The notes: generated by a model not told the origin, from the letters alone. DNA of 32,821 nt from an uncultured Clostridium sp. (GCA_948468045.1 CAOKGO010000018.1:1-32821); one strand, 5' to 3'. Counted from the first letter of the stretch, positions 23,355 through 31,946 are shown. A program made the numbers and translations.

Positions 23355-26300
23355 TTACCCAAAAAGATTCAATATATCTTCTTTAGAAAATTTATTAATA
23401 AACGAAGTCTTTGTACTTAGCATATTATCAACAAGTTCAGCCTTTTTTTGTTGCAACTCATAAATCTTTTCCTCAATAGAATTTTTAGTAATCAACTTAT
23501 AAACTTGAACATTATTTTTTTGTCCAATTCTGTAAGCCCTGTCTGTTGCTTGGTTTTCAGTTGATAAATTCCACCATGGGTCATAATGGATAACCATATC
23601 AGCACCTGTTAAGTTTAAACCAGTTCCACCAGCTTTAAGAGAAATCAAAAACACCTTAATATCAGGATTTTTATTAAACTCTTCAACCAATTCAATTCTC
23701 TCATCAACCTTAGTACTACCAGTCAACTTAAAATAAGAAATGTTTTTTTGTTGCAATTCTTTTTCAATAATTTCAAACATAGAAGTATAACCAGAAAATA
23801 ACAAAATCTTATGACCACTATTTGTTGCCTCATCTATTACCTCAATACACTGTTCTAATTTACTACTACCATTTTTGTAATCTTCAATAAATAGACTAGG
23901 GTGGCAACAAATTTGTCTAAGCCTTGTAAGGGCAGCAAGTATTTGCATTTGGCTTTTTTCAAAACCATTTAATTCTATTTCATCTGCTATTTCTTGCTTT
24001 GCTTCTGCCAAATAACGTAAGTAAATATTTCTTTGTTCTTCTTCCATTTCATTATTTAATATTGTAATAGTCTTGTCAGGAAGTTCAGTTAAAACTTCTT
24101 TTTTATTTCTTCTTAAAATAAAAGGTTCAATTAGCATCCTTAATTTTGCCATAACATCTTGATTTTCGTCCCTTACAATTGGTATTTCATACATAGTTTT
24201 AAACTTTTTGTAGCTAAACAAATAACCAGGCATAATAAAATCAAAAATAGACCATAGTTCTGACAAAGAATTTTCAATTGGTGTTCCTGTTAAAGCATAT
24301 CTTGTATCTGCCTTTATTTTTTTAATAGCCTTAGCATTTTGAGTGTTGCTATTTTTTAAATACTGTGCTTCATCTGCAATAATATAGCGAAATTGATAGT
24401 CTTTTTCAAGATATAGTTCAATATCTCTTTTCAACAAATCATATGAAGTAATTACTATATCATAGTTATCCATTTCTTGAATTTTTCTTTTTCTTTCAGA
24501 TAAAGAGCCTCTTATTACCAAAGTTTTCAAGCTTTTTGTGAATTTCTGAGCTTCATTTTGCCAATTTAGGGTCAAAGAACTTGGAGAAACAACAAGGCTT
24601 GCTTTTTTCTTCTGCTTAGTATGTTGTGTATTTTGGACATAATCTACAATAACAGATAACATTTGTATAGTTTTTCCGAAGTCCCATGTCATCTGCTAAA
24701 ATACCTCCAAACTTATAACTATCTAAAACTTTCAACCATTTAAAACCTGTTTTTTGGTAATACCTTAAAGTTGATTCTAAATTTTTAGGTACTGTAAGCT
24801 CCTCTTCTAGTAATTCTTTATCCATAGTATTTACAATTTGCCTATACTCAGCATTTTTAACAATTTCAGTACCTTTCATATTTTTCAACAACTGATTTAG
24901 ATATAAGCTCCTATTAACAGGTAAGTTAATCTCACCATCTTGTATTGATTTATAATCAATATCCATACCTGTAACCAATTTGTCTAAAAAATCAATTTCT
25001 TTGTTTTCTTCCAAACTTAAAAAACTGCCATCCTTTAGTCTGTAATACTTCTTCTTTAATGAATATTTAGACATTATATCTTGAAGTTCAGAAATATTAA
25101 TATCCATATTTTTTAGGTCTATTGATAACAAATTATTTTCTACTTTAATACCAATATTTCCAAGTTTAGGTTGTCTAATTTGGTTCTCTTTAAACTTTTG
25201 TGTTACTAAAACTTCAAATTTTTGCATATAATAATCAACATCATCTGTTAAAAAACTATAAATTTCATCATTATTTGGCAAAATAAATCTTAAATTTTTA
25301 CTATCAAACATAAAACCTGTTTTTCTAAAAATATTTAAAGCCTTAGTTTCTTGTATCATATTTCTTGGAAAATCCAAATGTAAAGATTCATCTAATGGAT
25401 TAAATTCATAATCTCCATAAGAAAATTTAACATCAGCAATTAAATAATTTTTTTTATCAAAATCTAAAAATACTTTAACACCAAGCTCTTTAGGTCTATA
25501 AGCTTCAATTTCTTCCTCAGATAAATTCTCTAAAATAATTGCATTTTTAACCTTAGGAATAACAATAGAAAAAAGCTGTTTTAATTCATTTTTTCCTAAT
25601 AAAACCTCTGTAATATAGTTTTTTCTAAACAACTCTAATAACTTTAAATTGTTATTTTCAAACTCTTTTGTACAACGATAAAGCTTTTTTTCATCTAGCA
25701 CATATTTATATTGTTTGCCCTTTACAATAGTCACCTTAAAAATATCAATATTTGGTTCAATAATATATTGACCATCATTTCTTTTCTTTAGCTTAAATTC
25801 GATTTTAGGTTGTTCATCTGTAAAATCAATCTCTTCTGTATTATAATCCTTTTGAAAAACAACCTTTTTTCTATTCAAAATATCAAATAAATCATCAATT
25901 CCACTAGTACTTAACAAAATATTAGTCTCACTTAAAGCCTTTCCATAATAACGAAAATTACTATTAGAATTAGAATTAGCATATTTAATAATTTCAGCAT
26001 ATTTCAAAATGAAATCTAGTAAAGGCTTACTTTCTTCCTCAAACATTTCACTTGAATGGATAAATTCTAATTTTCCACCATATTTGTAAAATGATTTATC
26101 TATTATTCTAGTGTAAAACTCAGACAAGTCCTTAATTTTATACATCTTGTTTGTTCCTATTTTGAACTCTACTCGCATATCTCCGTGAAAATTTATCATA
26201 TATAATTTTAGGCTCTAATTTAACAGTTCCTTTATTTTTTAATTCTACTTCCTCATCTTGGCTAATATCATCAATTTCTTCATTATAAAAAGTATTAACA

Positions 26301-26386
26301 ATTTGCTTGAAATTTTTATATTGATTTGTCATGTTTAAAGTTTCTTTGCTGTTTGAATTATCTATAAATTTATTATTAATTGGCAT
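23355..26386 (-). CDS. SNF2-family helicase, read through two CGG +1 sites (about 1009 aa)
   Basis: Swi2/Snf2 DNA translocase with a long N-terminal SNF2-associated region (about residues 60-540) and a C-terminal helicase core. Core motifs: Walker A D-D-M-G-L-G-K-T, motif II A-D-E-A-Q, T-G-T-P-I-E-N-S, and motif VI Q-A-T-D-R-A-Y-R-I-G-Q. The start is ATG 26386 after AAAGGAG. Two in-frame CGG codons break the frame: 26185-26183 (Gly68, giving K-F-S-G-D-M-R-V) and 24678-24676 (Gly570, the second Gly of G-L-G-K-T). Both C skips are needed for one protein. Without the second, Walker A is lost and the chain ends soon after. Its role is probably transcription or repair remodelling, as in RapA-like proteins. 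Confidence 0.9.
24676..24678 (-). other. CGG +1 recoding site 2 in the SNF2 gene (Walker A)
   Basis: Minus strand CTT-CGG-A: skipping the C reads GGA as the invariant Gly of G-L-G-K-T. Confidence 0.85.
26183..26185 (-). other. CGG +1 recoding site 1 in the SNF2 gene
   Basis: Minus strand TCA-CGG-A: skipping the C reads GGA as Gly68. Confidence 0.8.
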
Positions 26387-26412
26387 TGTTTTACTCCTTT
26401 TCTCGGTGTACT

Positions 26413-26441
26413 ATTATATAATAAATCAAGGTAAAAAGCAA
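26413..26441 (-). promoter_or_regulatory. Promoter of the SNF2 gene
   Basis: Minus strand TTGCTT, 17-bp spacer, TATAAT, about 26 bp before the ATG. Confidence 0.65.
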
Positions 26442-26597
26442 GTAAAAACTTCAAATAATTACAGTGAAAAAAACTTTAAATAAATTAAAAACAATTCAAC
26501 TAATTAAACACAAACTAATTACACATAAAAAACCAAATTTTTCATTTTTTTATTGATTACAGAAAAAAAGTATGCTAGAGTAGAAATACAAATAGCA

Positions 26598-26704
26598 TTT
26601 GGGCATAATTGGGACAGGCACCGAAATGCCCAAAAGGGATACTCAGTGCCTGTCCCAGAAATGCCCAAAAGGGATACTCGGTGCCTGTCCCAATTATGCC
26701 CAAA
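26598..26704. repeat. Family B repeat cluster before trmFO
   Basis: Terminal 27-bp inverted repeat (26598-26624 with 26678-26704) with a further direct copy of the GTGCCTGTCCC unit between. Same unit as the tandem array at 486-590. The right end abuts the ribosome site AAAAAGGAGAG of trmFO. Confidence 0.85.
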
Positions 26705-26721
26705 AAGGAGAGATGAGAGTT

Positions 26722-28128
26722 ATGAAAGAGTATGTAACTGTTGTAGGTGGAGGTTTAGCAGGATGTGAAGCAGCCTACCAAATTGCAAAGAGAAATATTA
26801 AGGTTAAGTTGTATGAGATGAAGCCACATATATATTCGCCAGCACATAGTAATTCGGATTTAGCAGAGATTGTGTGTAGTAATTCTTTTAAGTCTAATTT
26901 GCTTACTAATGCTTGTGGTTTGTTAAAGGAGGAGTTAAGGCTATTAGATTCTTTGTTGATTCGTATAGCAGATGAAACAAAAGTGCCAGCAGGACAGGCT
27001 TTGGCAGTTGATAGGGAGATTTTTGCTAAAAGAGTAACAGAGGAGATTATGAAAAGTCCTTATATAGAGGTTATTAATGAAGAGGTTACTAATATTAAGG
27101 AAATGATAGAAGATGGAATTGTTATTATAGCAACAGGACCACTTACGTCAAGTGGATTGGCAAAGGAAATTCAAGAGATAACAGGCCAAGATAAGTTGTA
27201 TTTTTATGATGCTGCTGCTCCTATTTTGGAAAAAGATAGTATTGATTTTGATATTGCTTTTTATGGAGATAGATATAGCCAAGAGAAGAAAAAGGATGAA
27301 ACATTAGAAGAGTGGAAACAAAGGTTAGAAAAGCAAAATTTAGAAGAACAAAGTTATATTAATTTACCAATGAATAAAGAAGAGTATGATGATTTTTGGA
27401 GAGCTTTGGTAGAAGCAGAAGTGGTAACTTTGCATGATTTTGAAAAAAGAGAGATTTTTGAGGGGTGTATGCCAATTGAGATTATGGCTAAAAGAGGTAT
27501 AGATACATTAAGGTTTGGTCCACTAAAACCAGTTGGGTTTGATGACCCAAGATATGGCAAAAGACCATATGCTATTGTGCAATTAAGACAAGATGACAAA
27601 CAAGCAAAACTTTACAATATGGTAGGTTTTCAAACAAACCTAAAATTCGGAGAACAAAAAAGGGTATTTAGTATGATACCAGGTCTTAAACAAGCAGAAT
27701 TTGTAAAATATGGAGTAATGCATAGAAATACATATATAAACTCAAGCCAATTATTAAATGAAACATATCAAGTTAAAAATATTCCAAACTTATATTTTGC
27801 AGGACAAATAACAGGTGTAGAGGGGTATGTAGAGTCAATATCTTCTGGTTTTGTTGCAGGTTTGAATGCTGCCCATGATTTTAAGGGTGAAGTAAGAAAT
27901 CATGATATGCTTGAAGATGGTACTTTTACAGATGAGGTCAAAAAATACTGTTTTTCAGAGTATACTGTAATAGGGGCTTTATCTAAGTATATTTCGACAC
28001 CAAATGATAAGTTTCAGCCAATGAATGCTAATTTTGGTATTTTGCCAGAATTAGAGGGGAATAGGATTAGAGATAAAAAAGAGAGATATAGAAAACTGGC
28101 TGAAAGGAGTTTGGAAAATTTAGAGTAA
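26722..28128 (+). CDS. trmFO: TrmFO, FAD/folate-dependent tRNA (uracil-54) C5-methyltransferase (468 aa)
   Basis: Makes ribothymidine at tRNA position 54 using methylene-tetrahydrofolate and FADH2. The N-terminal FAD site is V-T-V-V-G-G-G-L-A-G-C-E-A-A. Other family blocks are A-H-S-N-S-D-L-A-E-I-V-C-S-N-S-F, Y-F-Y-D-A-A-A-P-I, F-E-G-C-M-P-I-E, M-V-G-F-Q-T-N-L and a late F-A-G-Q-I-T-G-V-E-G-Y. Intact, with no in-frame CGG (TTC-GGA at 27649 and TCG-GAT at 26874 are out of phase and cause no break). ATG 26722 is preferred; ATG 26713 is in frame but only 2 bp from the GGAG at 26707-26710. Confidence 0.95.
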   Translation: MKEYVTVVGGGLAGCEAAYQIAKRNIKVKLYEMKPHIYSPAHSNSDLAEIVCSNSFKSNLLTNACGLLKEELRLLDSLLIRIADETKVPAGQALAVDREIFAKRVTEEIMKSPYIEVINEEVTNIKEMIEDGIVIIATGPLTSSGLAKEIQEITGQDKLYFYDAAAPILEKDSIDFDIAFYGDRYSQEKKKDETLEEWKQRLEKQNLEEQSYINLPMNKEEYDDFWRALVEAEVVTLHDFEKREIFEGCMPIEIMAKRGIDTLRFGPLKPVGFDDPRYGKRPYAIVQLRQDDKQAKLYNMVGFQTNLKFGEQKRVFSMIPGLKQAEFVKYGVMHRNTYINSSQLLNETYQVKNIPNLYFAGQITGVEGYVESISSGFVAGLNAAHDFKGEVRNHDMLEDGTFTDEVKKYCFSEYTVIGALSKYISTPNDKFQPMNANFGILPELEGNRIRDKKERYRKLAERSLENLE

Positions 28129-28144
28129 AATAAAATTATTTTAT

Positions 28145-28368
28145 ATTATAGGAAAGTTCTTCGAACTTCCTATAATATAAAGCGTTCCACGAAAAAATTG
28201 CTTTGCAATTTTCGCGAGCGAACAATTAAATGTGGGCTGAATGCTATCATTAAAAGTTAAAGAATATTAATCAGCTCACTATTGTTCTAACTTTTGAGAG
28301 CGAACAAAGTGCCTATGAAAAGGAATCTAAAAGAAAGACAAAAATTTTTAAATAGACTCCCTTTGTTT
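28145..28368 (+). repeat. Family A repeat, copy 3 (with an extra fourth hairpin)
   Basis: Hairpin 1 (28145-28159 with 28163-28176), hairpin 2 (28191-28200 with 28206-28213), then a divergent hairpin 3 (28220-28240 with 28271-28287) whose stem GTGGGCTGA/TCAGCTCAC replaces the GGCATGA/TCATGCC of other copies. A fourth hairpin (about 28302-28368) has GAATCTAAAAG in its loop. I see no gene in 28129-28503. Confidence 0.75.
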
Positions 28369-28441
28369 TATAACATCAACATCACACTTCTATACAATTA
28401 TTTCTAAAATATTACATATATATGTTATTTCTGTTAAAAAG

Positions 28442-28470
28442 TTGCATTTTATGTAAAAGTATGGTAAAAT
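28442..28470 (+). promoter_or_regulatory. Promoter of the coiled-coil gene
   Basis: TTGCAT, 17-bp spacer, TAAAAT, 33 bp before the ATG. Confidence 0.6.
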
Positions 28471-28503
28471 ATAAAAAGTAGTATTATGTAAAGGAGAGAA
28501 AAT

Positions 28504-30195
28504 ATGAGTATTTTAGAGGAAGAAAAATTAAATCAAATAACACAAAAATTTACTGAATTAGATTTTAAAGACACAAGTATTGCAGAAAAAGTAGAAGAAA
28601 TTATTAATGATGTTCTAAAAGACAATGTAGACAAAATAGGTACAGTAACAAAAAGCACAACTATTGATGAAGCATTAGCTGAGGAAAAAGAAGGATTTGA
28701 AGAATTAAAGAAATTACAAGAGGAAGGAATATTAGAATATGTAGAAAATGAAGACTTAAAAAATGCACTTAATGCAAATGCATCAGAAGGAATAAAAGAT
28801 GAAGAAGCAGAAAAGTTCTCTTTAGAAGAAGCAGGATATGTAGCAGAAGCATTAAAAGAGGCAAAAACAGAGGATATTTTAGAAGAAATTTTCAAAAGAT
28901 TAGAGGAAGTAATAGAAGAAAAAAAGAAAGCATTAGATAAGAAAATAGAAGAAAACGAGGCTATGCGTTCAAAAGTTGAAAAAAGAGAACAATTAAAAAT
29001 AGCAAAAGCAAAAGTAAGTAATCTTTACCAAAAAACACAAAATTATAAAGGAACAGAAGGAAAAAATTTAAACCAAAATGTGGGAGCAGCTGTTGCAGAT
29101 TTAGATATGCAATTAGTAAAATTAACTAAGGAAACATCACGTGATGGGGTAGAAATGACAGATGCTATGCTAGATGAGGAAAATCAAAAGTTTGAAGAAG
29201 AAAAGAAAAATTTAGATGATTTACTAAGCAAAATTAAAGAGTCTTATAAAAAGAAAGATAATGAAAATATAAAATTAGATTTAATTGAAAAGCAAATTGA
29301 TGATATAACAAAGGGAATTACTACTAATATGGAATTTAAAGATTTGCGTTCAAAATCGGAAGCTTTATATACAATATATGATCAAAATAAAGAGACTAAG
29401 GGAATACTAGAATTATTTCAAAATAAAATGATAACAATAAAAAAAGAAGATGCTAGAGGAATAGAAAAGGAAATTCAATTAAGAGCATCATCAATTACAG
29501 ATGCAGGAATGGGACGAATGAATAAAATAAGGGCAGACTATATGAATCATACAAGTAAGGAAAATAAAACAGAAGAAGATAAAGAACGAATACAAGATGA
29601 TATAATAATATATAAAAAATATAAAAATGTATTTGAAACAATTTGTGGAGATAGCTTAGAGATAGCACCATTAATGACTGAACAAGAATATATTAATGAA
29701 TTTGAAGAATTAGAGAAAAATGCAGAAAAAAATGGAGTTTTTGGTTCAGGTAAAGCAAATAAAGTGGCTCAACAAATGCAAAGAATACATAAAGTATTGG
29801 AAGGATTTATTAGTAGGGTAGATAAAAACAGTAGAATAATAGAAGCATATAAAATAGTAGCAGGAAGATTATATTATAATTCAGCTGTTAAAGATAGTAA
29901 TCTTCCACCTAAGACATTAATACAAGAAAAAAGAAAAGAAACTGTAAAAAAAATATATAAAGAAGAAAATCCAAATAATCATATTGAAGAAGAAGCATAT
30001 AGAAAAATGCAAGAAACACAAGAACAAATATCAAAAGATGTGACAGGAGAATTAATAAATAGAAAAGCAGCAGGAGATGTGGAAAAATTTTCAGGAGATG
30101 TAATAGACAAAGATGGAAAGGTAATAAAGAGTGGACAAGGAGAGGTTAGTCCATATAATTATGGTTATAGTGATAGTAACGATGGTAGCAGATAA
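28504..30195 (+). CDS. Large acidic coiled-coil protein of unknown function (563 aa)
   Basis: Almost wholly helical, rich in Glu, Lys and Asn, with long heptad-like stretches (about residues 120-190 and 235-300). No signal peptide or membrane helix, so probably cytoplasmic. No catalytic motif is recognised. The last 60 residues are less charged and end with a Gly/Ser/Asp/Tyr-rich tail (S-P-Y-N-Y-G-Y-S-D-S). A consensus promoter and AAAGGAGAG site support expression. It stands alone between two family A repeats. Possibly a structural or secreted-effector-like protein (some type VII/ESX substrates are helical), but nothing here proves that. Confidence 0.6.
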   Translation: MSILEEEKLNQITQKFTELDFKDTSIAEKVEEIINDVLKDNVDKIGTVTKSTTIDEALAEEKEGFEELKKLQEEGILEYVENEDLKNALNANASEGIKDEEAEKFSLEEAGYVAEALKEAKTEDILEEIFKRLEEVIEEKKKALDKKIEENEAMRSKVEKREQLKIAKAKVSNLYQKTQNYKGTEGKNLNQNVGAAVADLDMQLVKLTKETSRDGVEMTDAMLDEENQKFEEEKKNLDDLLSKIKESYKKKDNENIKLDLIEKQIDDITKGITTNMEFKDLRSKSEALYTIYDQNKETKGILELFQNKMITIKKEDARGIEKEIQLRASSITDAGMGRMNKIRADYMNHTSKENKTEEDKERIQDDIIIYKKYKNVFETICGDSLEIAPLMTEQEYINEFEELEKNAEKNGVFGSGKANKVAQQMQRIHKVLEGFISRVDKNSRIIEAYKIVAGRLYYNSAVKDSNLPPKTLIQEKRKETVKKIYKEENPNNHIEEEAYRKMQETQEQISKDVTGELINRKAAGDVEKFSGDVIDKDGKVIKSGQGEVSPYNYGYSDSNDGSR

Positions 30196-30262
30196 TAATG
30201 AGATGTAAGTTAATATTAAAGAATAAAATAAAAGTAAACACAAAAGTGTTTACTTTTATTTT

Positions 30263-30402
30263 ATTATAGGAAAGTTCTCCGAACTTCCTATAATATAAAG
30301 CGTTCCACAGAAAATTGCAAAGCAATTTTCGCGGGCGAACAAAGACGTGGCATGAAAAGTTATCTAAAAGGTTATAAAATTTTAATCATGCCACTTTTGT
30401 TC
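30263..30402 (+). repeat. Family A repeat, copy 4
   Basis: Hairpin 1 (30263-30277 with 30281-30294), hairpin 2 (30310-30318 with 30322-30330), hairpin 3 (30337-30355 with 30386-30402). Nearly identical to copy 1. Confidence 0.8.
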
Positions 30403-30403
30403 T

Positions 30404-30545
30404 ATTATAGGAAAAATCAAAGATTTTCCTATAACATAAACACATTCTATACAAATTTGCTAAGGCAAATTTGGCAAGCAAACAAAAAAGGAGCATGTAA
30501 AGTAATCTAAAAGGTCAAAAAACCTAATCATGCTCCTTTTGTTTT
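30404..30545 (+). repeat. Family A repeat, copy 5
   Basis: Directly abuts copy 4. Hairpin 1 has a different inner stem (AAAAATC/GATTTT instead of AAGTTC/GAACTT), hairpin 2 is CAAATTTGC/GCAAATTTG (30452-30460 with 30465-30473), and hairpin 3 pairs AACAAAAAAGGAGCATG (30481-30497) with CATGCTCCTTTTGTT (from 30529). Loop motif AGTAATCTAAAAGGTCA is kept. Confidence 0.8.
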
Positions 30546-30561
30546 TGGATATAAAACGGTA

Positions 30562-30602
30562 AAATCCCATCCATTAGAAACAAATTCTTTTGGATGGGAT
30601 TT
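30562..30602 (-). terminator. Terminator of the small membrane-protein gene
   Basis: AAATCCCATCC (30562-30572) and GGATGGGATTT (30592-30602), a perfect 11-bp stem just past the minus-strand stop. The T tract is weak. Confidence 0.65.
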
Positions 30603-30606
30603 CTCT

Positions 30607-31002
30607 TTAAAGGACGCCTCTCTGATTGTAGCTACTATTGTGTGATATAGATATAATATTGATTACGATCGAAATTGTAATCGCAAGAATATCCACAACA
30701 TAGTAGCACACAAAAAACGACAATGGTGGAATCGGAATCCACCGTGCTACGCCGACCATTACAGCCATTACAACTGTGAAAGCTATTGTGAGGCTAACAG
30801 CCCACTTCCGTTTGCCAGGTTCGGTAGTGGTTGCCATTATGAGCACTGCGACGAATGCAGCGCATAAGCAACCCAGCATGCACCATTTGTTTAATCCAAA
30901 AAATCGGATTAGCAATGGCACAATTCCAAGTAACGGAAGAACAAGGCTTCCAATATAGATAACTAGTTTCTGTGTGTTAAATAATTTTTTCATGCTTTTC
31001 AT
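30607..31002 (-). CDS. Small multi-pass membrane protein, probably recently acquired (131 aa)
   Basis: Four hydrophobic segments (about residues 12-32, 40-58, 68-88 and 95-118), short basic N-terminus, no known motif. Base composition is far richer in G+C than the surroundings, and CGC, CGG, GCC and CTG-type codons are used. It has two ordinary in-frame CGG codons (30810-30808 in G-K-R-K-W and 30744-30742 in V-A-R-W). Reading either as a +1 site would truncate the protein, so either CGG can be Arg or this foreign gene is not correctly translated here. A hairpin GAGGG/CCCTC (31004-31020) lies between AAAGGAGA and the ATG, so the two are adjacent only if it folds. Own promoter and terminator. 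Confidence 0.6.
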   Translation of the reverse strand: MKSMKKLFNTQKLVIYIGSLVLPLLGIVPLLIRFFGLNKWCMLGCLCAAFVAVLIMATTTEPGKRKWAVSLTIAFTVVMAVMVGVARWIPIPPLSFFVCYYVVDILAITISIVINIISISHNSSYNQRGVL

Positions 31003-31057
31003 CGAGGGTTAGATACCCTCTCTCCTTTCTGCTTTTTTCTTTTTAGAAACTATAATA

Positions 31058-31086
31058 ATTATACCATATTTTACATAAAAAAGCAA
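31058..31086 (-). promoter_or_regulatory. Promoter of the small membrane-protein gene
   Basis: Minus strand TTGCTT, 17-bp spacer ending ATATGG, TATAAT. Confidence 0.65.
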
Positions 31087-31199
31087 TATTTATGGAAATC
31101 TATAAGAAAATATTTTAAATAAGTAAGAGATTAAGCAGTTTTTAGTAATTTATCTGTTTTAATTTTGTATCAAAAAATTAAAAAAATCTAGGTTTTTTA

Positions 31200-31228
31200 T
31201 TGACTTACAGCCATTAACGTGGTAAAAT
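31200..31228 (+). promoter_or_regulatory. Promoter of rpsL
   Basis: TTGACT, 17-bp spacer, TAAAAT. It leaves a leader of about 115 nt before the GTG start. Confidence 0.7.
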
Positions 31229-31350
31229 ATAATCTGTTATATAAATTGCCAATATTAGGCAAATTTATAATACTAATATTCTTTTTTGAAACTATCAAAT
31301 AAAAATCAAAGAAGAATAAACACAAACCAAAAACAGGAGGTGAAATTTAA

Positions 31351-31764
31351 GTGCCAACCATTAATCAATTAGTAAGAAAAGGAAGAAAAACAGGAGTAAC
31401 AAAATCAACAGCACCAGCACTTCAACATGGATGGAACTCAAAAAACAAAAAACTAACAAACAGTAGAGCTCCACAAAAAAGAGGTGTATGTACAGTTGTA
31501 AAAACAGTTACACCTAAAAAGCCAAACTCAGCATTAAGAAAAGTTGCCAGAGTTAGACTTTCTAATGGTTATGAAGTTACATCTTATATCCCAGGTATAG
31601 GACATAACTTACAAGAACACAGTGTTGTATTAATCAGAGGTGGTAGGGTAAAAGACTTACCAGGTGTTAGATACCATATCATTAGAGGAACATTAGATAC
31701 AGCAGGTGTTAAAGACAGAATGCAAGCGCGTTCTAAGTATGGAGCTAAGAGACCTAAAAAATAA
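31351..31764 (+). CDS. rpsL: 30S ribosomal protein S12 (137 aa)
   Basis: Decoding-centre protein of the small subunit. Conserved blocks: [64 protein letters not shown]. Full normal length. Starts at GTG 31351 after a perfect AGGAGGTGA site. The K-K-P-N-S loop carries the wild-type Lys at the residue tied to streptomycin resistance. No CGG codon; arginines are AGA, AGG or CGT-type. Confidence 0.98.
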   Translation: MPTINQLVRKGRKTGVTKSTAPALQHGWNSKNKKLTNSRAPQKRGVCTVVKTVTPKKPNSALRKVARVRLSNGYEVTSYIPGIGHNLQEHSVVLIRGGRVKDLPGVRYHIIRGTLDTAGVKDRMQARSKYGAKRPKK

Positions 31765-31788
31765 TAAAACAAATTGAAATCAGCAACT

Positions 31789-31864
31789 TGCAAGTTTTGC
31801 AATTTATTATAAACTTCGACGTATTAATGTACGCCATCAGCTTATAATAAATCACAAAACTGCA
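31789..31864 (+). repeat. Family C hairpin, copy 1 (after rpsL)
   Basis: A stem of about 22 bp (31789-31812 with 31842-31864) around the 29-nt loop 31813-31841, which contains CTTCGACGTA and GTACGCCATCAGC. The loop is repeated at 32638 and 32767, while the outer stem here has an unrelated sequence. Confidence 0.75.
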
Positions 31865-31946
31865 CAACATACCTAATTTGCTTTGTTTATACTATTAAAG
31901 AGGTTAAAGCTCAAAACAATAGTGCTTGTTATTTTGTCTAAACTTA

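Noticed and set aside
9278..26185. The broken genes as ordinary pseudogenes or as sequencing/assembly indels
   Set aside because: Nine independent breaks all use the same inserted base, the same codon phase and the same restored amino acid, and no other damage is seen in these genes. Random indels or decay would not follow the codon phase. Raw reads are still needed to close this point.
9278..26185. CGG reassigned to Trp or Gln, as in some other Bacillota
   Set aside because: A simple reassignment keeps the frame. Here the frame itself changes at each CGG, and the downstream protein is conserved only in the +1 frame.
26553..26768. Reading frames through the family B repeat before trmFO
   Set aside because: They arise from repeat sequence upstream of the trmFO ribosome site; homologous trmFO proteins start at the later ATG.
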